Below, in pieces: positions 56,366 through 64,000 of a DNA stretch of 64,000 nucleotides. The translations under genes were made by a program, and so were the position numbers. Positions within the stretch are counted from its first letter, which is position 1. Each line of letters begins with the position of its first letter. This DNA is from Kingdonia uniflora (lineage: Eukaryota > Streptophyta > Magnoliopsida > Ranunculales > Circaeasteraceae). Under the pieces are notes generated by a model, which was given only the letters and a program-made list of their open reading frames with translations, was not told the origin of the DNA and ran no database searches. The stretch covers positions 1,550,001 to 1,614,000 of the forward strand of contig JACGCM010000012.1 in NCBI GenBank assembly GCA_014058105.1. The letters run 5' to 3'.

Positions 56366-58027
56366 TTATATGCTTAAGATTTGACGTGATCGACTGTTGG
56401 AACAAATTGGCAATAAAATGTGCCTGTTTTGAGAATCATCGAGTACATTGTATGAACATTTTTCGCGTTTTTTCGAATTAACATAAGAAGTGAGTTTCCA
56501 CAAATCTTGTAATAGCCCGGAAATGCCTTTAGAAAGATAAAGTGAGTGATTACAAGTTAATGTTTTCATTAATTCCATGGATTTAGTTTTCAGAAATCTT
56601 GTAATAGCCCAAAATAAGAAAGCAAAAGATTACGAAGGCGATTCTTAATTCGGCAGGTTTAATACGCAGACTTCTTCATTGATAGCTTGCTTTAACAATA
56701 CGATTCAACGTTACAGGGTTTGCATGGTATTACAGTGCACGCCCCAGAGATTAGTAATGCAAATAACGATAAATTTGATTCCATATGCCAGTCAAAAGTA
56801 CGAGAAGTTCTCTAAACACCCGCAATTAGCTTACTTTTAAGCTGGCACAGCTGAAAAATCCTTGCAACCTACATTTTTATCCCATATTTACAATCTAAGA
56901 ACTACTCTTTTCTACATAGCAAAAGGAAGAGAAACATTTCCCTAGCTAATAAGTTTTGTTAAAAAGAAAAGAAAATAGCTAATGAAACAAGAAAATCCCA
57001 AATTTTTGGTCTCATTTTAATTATAGCATATATAACTCGAATTGAAAGACTCAGTTTGTGTAAATTTGGTTTTTGGCGTTTCTCTAGTGTTGTTCTAGCA
57101 CATTAGGCTAGCTAGAAGTGCGAAAAAAAACCGCATTGAATGGAATGCAAACATCTGGGAAATTTGCCAAAAATATTAGCTCATATTTTCATACTGTGAA
57201 TTATTTTGTGTTTTCAGGGGGAAAGGGAAATGAAAAGAAGCTTGACATTACGGACTACGTACATACAATAGCAGAAATATATAAGTGACATTGTATGTGT
57301 ACTCATGGCAAAAAACTAAATCAAATTGGAACTTATTTTACGTACAATCCGAATCCAAAAATTACATCCAAATTAAAGTATATATATACAATATGTTTAC
57401 ATAGCTAGCTCTTTGAATGGTTCCCATTTCGTTACTCTTAATATACCCAAAACATGGCCTCTTTTTTGCTCCATAATACTACGTTAGATTGGTGTTTCCC
57501 CTTCGGATTATTTTTGAGAAGCTGTGTACCAAGCTTGTTTAAGCGCCTACACAACTAACACAACCAAAACTTCATTAATAATCACGATTGGTGTTCATAA
57601 ATAGGGGCTATTAAAGCTTATACTTTTTTTAATGAAATTATCTCCCAAGTACTATGGTTTAAGTGATGCAAATGTGTAACAGTAAAACTCCCAATTCAGG
57701 CATTTCTAGATGCCTTCTTATTCGCAACATATGACGTAGTCTATAAATATTTTTTTACTATTTCGGGAAGGAAATAGATTTATGGAAGAAATAGCAATAA
57801 AAAACCGTTATATAACTGAAACCAACTATTTTATGATTTAACCTTATATTTAGGGTAATCACTTTACTAATTACCACCCAAAAAATTCCTCCACCTCTAA
57901 TCTTGCTTTTCTTTTCCTCTATTTTTAAAATCTTTTTCTATAAAATTAAAAAAAAAACTTCAGCATTTAAAAAAAATCAATTAAAGAAATCAATTATATT
58001 TCTTCGACGTAAAGAGAATTTGCAACA
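56366..58027 (+). other. Upstream region of AGP3, duplicate of 40200-41505
   Basis: Shares ordered blocks with the AGP2 upstream region: TTCATTGATAGCTTGCTTTAACAA-type, TTACAGTGCACGCCCC, GCAACCTACATTTTT and TAGGGTAATCACTTTACTAAT. No gene is seen. The last 200 bp before the ATG is CT-rich with TATAAAATTAAA-type TATA candidates. Confidence 0.7.
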
Positions 58028-58654
58028 ATGGCTAGACAAATCTCCGCTCTCGTTACTTTATTTGTGATCGTCGTGGGGGTTGTCTCAGCACAGGAACTAG
58101 CTAAGAGTCCTGTAACAGCGCCGCCTGCTGAAGACAAAAGTATTGCCCCTACAATGTTTCCGCCTGTTAATGCCAGTACTCCTCCAGTTTCTGCTAAGGC
58201 TCCTGCGACTGGGGCCGAGGGTGCATTGGCACCAATGGCAATGTCGCCTTCTGGAGGCGAAGTCAGTGCCCCTATGGTACCGCCTGTTGAAAATGGCACC
58301 GTTTCCAGCCCAACTGCATCACCATCTGGTAGCGGTTTTGCAGCTGCTCCATCTGACGGTGCCTCTTCCCCATCAGGCAGTGCAGAAGCACCGACTGATA
58401 GTTCTGCAGCATCCCCCACGGAGAACAGTGCAGCTTCTCCTCCAGCTATGACACCTGACATGTCTATGGTTGGCGGTGGACCAGTGGCTGCAGAAGGGCC
58501 CGGGGATATGGATATGGGAATGGGGCCTTCTTCAGATATGGGCCCTTCAATGGCAATGGAGCCAGCAAGTGATGAAACAACAAGTGGTGCAAATGCCTTA
58601 AAGGTTTCGGTTCTTGGTGGTGCCGCCACCGTCGTAGGATTATTACTTTTCTAA
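58028..58654 (+). CDS. Classical arabinogalactan protein (AGP3 of this locus)
   Basis: 208 residues, single exon. The signal peptide MARQISALVTLFVIVVGVVSA is followed by a long AP/SP/TP/PP core (LAKSPVTAPPAEDKS, ASTPPVSAKAPATGAEG). A Met/Gly/Asp-rich stretch (GDMDMGMGPSSDMGPSMAM) lies before the GPI signal, GANALKVSVLGGAATVVGLLLF, whose cleavage site is probably the Ser/Gly/Ala just upstream. Expected at the plasma membrane outer face. The Met-rich stretch is unusual for a classical AGP. It is a paralogue of the 41506 gene, and their 5' flanks are duplicated too. Confidence 0.92.
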   Translation: MARQISALVTLFVIVVGVVSAQELAKSPVTAPPAEDKSIAPTMFPPVNASTPPVSAKAPATGAEGALAPMAMSPSGGEVSAPMVPPVENGTVSSPTASPSGSGFAAAPSDGASSPSGSAEAPTDSSAASPTENSAASPPAMTPDMSMVGGGPVAAEGPGDMDMGMGPSSDMGPSMAMEPASDETTSGANALKVSVLGGAATVVGLLLF

Positions 58655-59885
58655 GATCCCATCGCACTTACATTCGTTTAAATTAAAAGTCACAAAAACA
58701 TAATTTGTATTGTTGAATGTAATCCTTTGAGTTAGTTTTGGTTTGCAATATTAGGACGAGATAATGGACGTTCGGCCCTAAGAGAGTGCCTTTGTTGGGG
58801 ATTGCTTCGATTAATAATTCACTATTTTAATATAAATGTGATTTTGGGGCACTTTTTTTACGTTCTCATAATTATGTAAATTTTTAAAACTTGCAAAATA
58901 TTTTGTACAAAAAAATATCCATTAACCGGAAAGTGGATAAGTTAGGAGGAGCTCCGTTTATCCGCATTCTAATTGGTTCATATTAACCTCGTTTAATACA
59001 CTTGAAGCATTATATCAACAATAACAAGGCTTTGTTGAAATTGTACTCTACGACAACATGGCCTAAAACATCGTTCTCTTGAAAACATATATCCCAAGTT
59101 CGGGCTTGAGCACGGTAGAGCTAATAGAGGATTAGCAACCTCATTTTATTCCTTAGCAAGTACGACTGAAAATCCGATGCCCATATCCATTTCAGAAATT
59201 AAAAGTTTCAGGAGAAAATCAAGGCCATTACGACAATGTGTCAATTATAATACGCACTAGTTTTATATTCCGATTTATAACTATATCAAATGGCGTCAAT
59301 AAACACAAACCAAAACTTGTTATACACTATCAAAACGGGGGTCCATAAAGCACACATGAGATGTTAACCAAAAAACTTGTAAAGATTCTTCGAACCTTCA
59401 AATCTAATCTTCCACATTATTCCATCATCTTTGGCCCATCCAAATGCGAAAGTGTATGAACGGAGTAATAAAATCAAGCATGGAGTATCTCGTATTGCCA
59501 CGTGGAAATTGCCATGAGCCATGGAGTTAAAAGAATAATGTGATAATATGATGTAGTATGAGAATAAGATAAGAAGAAAATTTATGGCATGACGAGGTGT
59601 GGGAAAAATAATGGGGTTTCATGGCTTATATAGGGATTTAGTTAGAGGAGTTACGTGAGGAAGACATGAAGAGATCAATATGTAATTATGTAACTTGGGT
59701 GTTTCAAAGTTAATTAGCCCACTACCCTCAACTTAATTAACATAAATAATTACCCTGGTAATAAATAGATGAGGCATTGTTAATCCTAAATAAAGGCATT
59801 AATAATTTAATTTTTTTTATTAATAGTCATTAAGTTTGATGAACTAAAATACCCTTTAAAATCTTAAAAATAACTTCATGCTCCA

Positions 59886-59901
59886 AGTGTCACGTGACAC
59901 T
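59886..59901. promoter_or_regulatory. Perfect palindrome with central G-box
   Basis: AGTGTCACGTGACACT, fully self-complementary and centred on CACGTG, the bZIP/bHLH G-box. It lies within about 90 bp of a Helitron-like end, so it may be a transposon feature rather than a promoter element. Confidence 0.6.
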
Positions 59902-59973
59902 CTATATGATGAGAAAAATGTGAGGAGAACTCTCCATCTTCCAAATTCCTTACATTTCATATAGAAGTATAGA
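59900..59973 (-). mobile_element. Helitron-like 5' terminus, minus strand
   Basis: The minus strand reads A|TCTATACTTCTATATGAAATG, the common plant Helitron start. The 3' end to the left was not found. Confidence 0.4.
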
Positions 59974-60068
59974 TTGGTTATCATTTGTCTTCTCTATGTA
60001 ATCCTCTTTCGTAAACACGCCCAAAAAATCTTACCAAAGCTTTCTCCTTCCCATATACCTAAAACCAT

Positions 60069-60247
60069 GGATTATTTTTTTGTTGAGGCTCTCCTGTGAA
60101 GCCTAAGAGAAAAAAATCGATCCTCTGGGGGATCCTGCTAACGCCAACCCACATGCTGGTTTAGTCAAGGATAAATCCTGGCGAATGGCTTCCGAACTCA
60201 GGACCTATACTTCTTGAGGCATGGTTCCAAACCGCTTCACCAACCCC
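60069..60247 (-). mobile_element. tRNA-derived SINE
   Basis: Minus strand: GGTGAAGCGGTTTGG (box A-like), then GAGTTCGGAAGCC (box B-like) about 28 nt later, then a body of about 110 bp ending GCCTCAACAAAAAAATAA, an A-rich tail. Size and layout fit a plant SINE. Confidence 0.65.
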
Positions 60248-60499
60248 CGTTAATTAATAAAAATGTTGGGCCTTGTTTCTTGTTTCTCAGATTTTCGTTT
60301 TTGTCACATTAGTAGATCTCTAAATTGTGAGGAGCACGCCCTTGCTGCCAGAGGCCCTCTTTTCCCCGTTGTTTCTATTTTTGAGCCGTTGGAGGTCATC
60401 TCTTTGTTAACTCTGCCACTTGCTCTTTGTAATGTATGGGGTCATCTTTTCTTGCTTGAAAAAATATATATAATAAAAATGATAAAACAACAAGTTTTT

Positions 60500-60736
60500 T
60501 CATAGGCAAAGGCAAAATAAGAAGATGTCAAAATTTAACTTGCTCGTGACTCTGGACCCCTTATGAGGTAAATGGGTAGTCCCAAGGCCCAACACCCAGA
60601 GTGAAGCAAGCAAGCGGGAGCTATATAACAAACATTACTCCCGACTTCATAAAACTGAGATTTAGGGTTCAAAACCACCATATTTCACCTCTTTCTCTCT
60701 CTGCAGGTTTGGATTCACGAGAGAGAAGAAGTAACA
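60500..60736 (+). promoter_or_regulatory. CCT5: CCT5 promoter and 5' UTR
   Basis: Contains GATTTAGGGTTCAAAACC (a near telo-box, 60658-60675) and a CT-rich leader (CACCTCTTTCTCTCTCTGCAG) ending about 30 nt before the ATG. TATA-like GCTATATAAC is at 60620-60629. This resembles promoters of plant translation and chaperone housekeeping genes. Confidence 0.6.
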
Positions 60737-63596
60737 ATGGCGTTGGCCTTCGATGAGTTCGGGCGACCCTTCATCATCATTCGAGAGCAAGAGCAAAAGA
60801 GTAGATTGAGAGGTTTAGAAGCTCAGAAATCCAACATTTCTGCTGGGAAAGCTGTTGCTCGGATCCTTCGTACTTCACTTGGACCTAAGGGAATGGATAA
60901 AATGCTTCAAAGTCCTGATGGGGATGTCACAATCAGTAAGTTTGAAGTTTGATCTCAGTGCATTTAGTTTTGATTTCAATTTGAAGTTGTTGTTTCAAGT
61001 CTCTGTAGTTTAGTAGAGTTGTGGGAAGTAATGGGTGTGATTGTTTGGTTGGATAAAAATTGGGGTTTTGATTGAATCTGGGGTTTGGATCATGCCAAAA
61101 AACCCGGTTAATTAAATTGGGGTTGATTCATTGAGATATTTTGATCAAATTAAGCGTCTACGCTAATTTAGAAATTTGGGTTTAATGAAATGATTCAAAT
61201 TGGGTACAAGCTATTGAGTTTAGTTGAGTATGTACTGTCTTATGGTAGATCATACGGGATAGACTCACATAGTTCATTTTGCGAGCTTCGAGAAAACCCT
61301 TGAAGCAGTAGATACAAAGAGATCAAAGGGGTACTTATAGAGTAGCAAATTAAGTAATGAACTGTAATTGATTTTATGGAGTTGTAACTTTTTTTTGTTG
61401 AGATAAATTTTAATTCTTCATTGACATCTAAGCCCGAAGATTCCGGATCAAACCAACAAAACCCAAAATGGGTTTGGATATGGATTTAGTACTTCTCTCT
61501 CGAGTAGAGCGTAGACGATGTTTATTAATCATGAGTCGGTTTAGGCGGGTTCCAGTTGAGTATTGCAACCTCGGTTTCTAGGCATACCTCTCAATTCAGC
61601 CGAGTTGCACCCCGATTATGCAACTGACTTTAATGAATATATGCTAGGTATATGGCCTCCATACCATAGATATTCAACCACATTAAAAGAAATGCAATAG
61701 TCCCTTCTTTTATTGAGTTAAGAGTAAGTGGAGAAACTTGATTTTCTGTAAATCATATTTTTTGCAAAATCGTTTTGAATCCTAATGCTCCCTTCTTTAT
61801 TTTCTTATTTATCTGTTTAGTTTTCCTGGCAATTTTCTAATTGATTTCTTTCACCTGTAATGTGTCAGCAAATGATGGTGCAACGATCTTGGAGCAAATG
61901 GATGTTGACAATCAAATAGCGAAGCTGATGGTTGAGTTGTCTCGGAGTCAAGACTATGAAATCGGTGACGGAACAACAGGTGTTGTTGTATTGGCTGGTG
62001 GTCTTCTAGAGCAGGCTGAGAAACTATTAGAGCGTGGCATTCATCCTATTCGTGTGGCAGAAGGCTATGAAACGGCTTCCAGGATAGCTGTTGAACACTT
62101 GGAACGTATTTCTCATAAATTTGAGTTCGATACGACCAACATCGAACCTCTAGTTCGGACTTGCATGACCACTTTATCGTCAAAGATGTAAGTTTCTTCT
62201 GTACAAATATGATAAGTCATTGTTGCAAGACATTGGGTACATGACATGGCTGCAGCTTGGCCAAGGTTGCGAGTTACCCCGTGGCCCATGCTTTACTATG
62301 GTTAACCTAACCCTAATCCATAATGGGTGTATAAACACAGGCCCAAATAAAACAATTTAAAAAAATTACCCCAAACCCAACTCTGCAGCGGATTGAACCG
62401 GTCGGTTTTTTGTCGCCAAAGTTACATCCGGGCTACTTTCATTCATTTATTTATTTTAGGTCTAATTCTTTGCTTTTAATGTTTGACATTACTTTTTTGC
62501 TTATTTCTTACAGTGTGAACCGATGTAAACGAACTTTAGCTGAGATTGCTGTAAAAGCAGTTATGGCCGTTGCAGATTTAGAGAGGAAGGATGTCAATTT
62601 GGATCTAATTAAAATAGAGGGTAAAGTTGGAGGGAAGTTAGAAGATACCGAATTAATTTACGGGATTCTTGTTGACAAGGATATGAGCCATCCACAAATG
62701 CCTAAGCGAATTGTAGATGCAAATATTGCTATTTTGACTTGCCCATTTGAGCCTCCAAAGCCTAAGACCAAGCATAAGGTGGATATCGACACTGTAGAAA
62801 AGTTCCAGACTTTACGTCATCAAGAGCAGAAATACTTTGATGACATGGTTCAAAAATGCAAGGTGAGTACTTTTGTGGACTAGGTGATAAGTAAATTAGC
62901 TCCTATCATAGAATTTGATTTCAGTTCAGAGATTACTATCTACAGTTAGTGGAATATTATTTTTGACGAATTGAGAAATGTCATGATGTGGCTCTTATCT
63001 CTCTCTCTCTCTCTTTTAATTAAGTAGCCGAAGGATAATATTTTCATTTACTTTTTGCAGGATGTTGGTGCAACCCTAGTTATCTGCCAATGGGGCTTTG
63101 ACGATGAAGCAAATCATTTGTTAATGCACCGCAATTTACCTGCTGTTAGATGGGTTGGGGGCGTAGAATTGGAACTAATTGCAATAGCAACAGGTATTGT
63201 GCGTTAGGCTGTTTGGATACAAGACTATAACCACTTTTATCTCATTCCAGGAGTCACTACTAACTACTGATTTTCGGAAAACACAAAAGTTATTGTGATA
63301 CACAAATCAATTTTTAAGAAAGTCAATTATAATAACTTGAATGCCATTTCCAGAAAAGATGTGCAAAATAGTTAGTAGTTCATTTTGGACTGCATCCAAA
63401 AGCATCTTTGGATTTACCAAACTTAATTCAGTACAAAAGTAGCTTCTTATGGTGTATAAAATTACTGAATAAACGTTTAAGTTGGCATACGTTTTTATGC
63501 CTGGCATTTTTGTAACTTTCCAATGGTATGTTTGTCTTCTTAGGTGGAAGGATTGTGCCAAGGTTCCAGGAGTTGACACCAGAGAAACTGGGGAAG
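60737..63596 (+). CDS. CCT5: T-complex protein 1 subunit epsilon (CCT5), 3' partial
   Basis: One of eight subunits of the cytosolic chaperonin CCT/TRiC, which folds actin, tubulin and other proteins using ATP. Five exons are visible: 60737-60935, 61869-62187, 62514-62862, 63061-63193 and 63544-63596. All have GT-AG borders and matching phases, and they sum to 1053 nt (351 codons). The rest of the roughly 535-residue protein lies beyond the window. Landmarks are the plant CCT-epsilon N-terminus [55 protein letters not shown], the ATP-site [47 protein letters not shown], and [20 protein letters not shown]. No disruption is seen. Confidence 0.96.
62997..63014 (+). repeat. (CT)n microsatellite in CCT5 intron 3
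   Basis: A run of about nine CT units. A likely polymorphic marker with no evident role beyond intron pyrimidine richness. Confidence 0.85.
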
Positions 63597-64000
63597 GTAC
63601 CTCTTTGTCAACCTGATGTTCATTTCTTCCTTTTCATAATTTATGAATACATATGGTGAGTTGAGTATATGCTATTAGTCCGTAGTTGTTAACTTTTGTA
63701 GGTTCAGGACTGGCTTTCATAAACCTCGTTTCCACCAACAACCGCCCCCTCTCTGTCCCGTCCTTCGTTGTTAGTGTAATTTATCTTTTGTGATTTAGCA
63801 AATAAAGCGAACAAAGTCCTCTGCTTTGTCTTTCTTAGACCATTTTCCATATGAAAAGTTACAAGCCTTGCGAATATTGCTATCCAATCCCCTACCTGAG
63901 TAAATTAAGATGTCTTGACCAGTAAAGTGAGCATGACTTGTCTAACCTTTTGCTGTTCCATAATATACTCCTATCCCACTCATCTTATAATTGATGGTTT
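63597..64000 (+). other. CCT5: CCT5 intron 5, partial
   Basis: Starts at GTACCTC after the exon-5 codons E-K-L-G-K. No further coding exon of CCT5 is found up to the window end. Confidence 0.7.

Larger units (their letters stand above)
58655..60068. other. AGP3 to CCT5 intergenic DNA
   Basis: AT-rich, without a gene. It holds a perfect 16-bp palindrome at 59886-59901 and a minus-strand Helitron-like start ending at 59973. Confidence 0.45.

Noticed and set aside
57994..58629. 211-codon minus-strand frame opposite AGP3
   Set aside because: It mirrors Ala/Pro/Ser codons of the AGP gene. The plus strand has the signal peptide, glycomodules and GPI tail.

Overview
The window is nuclear DNA of a dicot plant. 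The evidence is split genes with short GT-AG introns, AT-rich intergenic DNA, and typical plant families: arabinogalactan proteins, TIR1/AFB F-box, PLS-type PPR, DUF674, HD-ZIP IV, GSL callose synthase and Tat-lineage Ty3/gypsy elements. I cannot name the species.

Five genes look intact or expressible. RPL5 (uL18) lies at the left edge; its ATG-only first exon is outside the window. A single-exon CFIm68/CPSF6-like RRM protein is at 26866-28695. Classical GPI-anchored AGP genes are at 39701-40099 and 58028-58654, and a shortened AGP paralogue without a GPI tail is at 41506-41811. The first five exons of CCT5 (chaperonin CCT epsilon) are at 60737-63596, and that gene runs off the right edge. 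Both edge genes are housekeeping genes of the translation and folding machinery.

Layout: (1) RPL5, 1-2388. (2) Three copies, each about 1.0-1.3 kb, of a ribosomal-protein-type promoter with an ATG-only exon and part of its intron, 2624-11448. Copies 2 and 3 are split by a 5.2-kb CACTA-like element carrying PPR and DUF674 gene fragments. (3) A decayed 10.7-kb Tat-lineage Ty3/gypsy element on the minus strand, 11449-22135. It has dual RNase H and an antisense ORF, and it meets a second related LTR head to head. (4) A Ty1/copia fragment, 23480-25525. (5) The RRM gene. (6) LINE, SINE, MULE and LTR debris, 29470-35400. (7) A TIR1/AFB pseudogene, 37003-38187. (8) The AGP region, 39701-58654. Here AGP2 and AGP3 share duplicated upstream DNA, separated by a patchwork of gene fragments (RPL14, callose synthase, GL2-like HD-ZIP IV), a second Ty1/copia element and Helitron-like ends. 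(9) CCT5.

The most notable feature is how many partial host genes lie inside or beside mobile elements: PPR, DUF674, RPL14, callose synthase, GL2-like and repeated ribosomal-protein promoters. This looks like transposon gene capture and exon shuffling. I found no convincing new enzymatic or defence system, no CRISPR array and no tRNA or rRNA gene.
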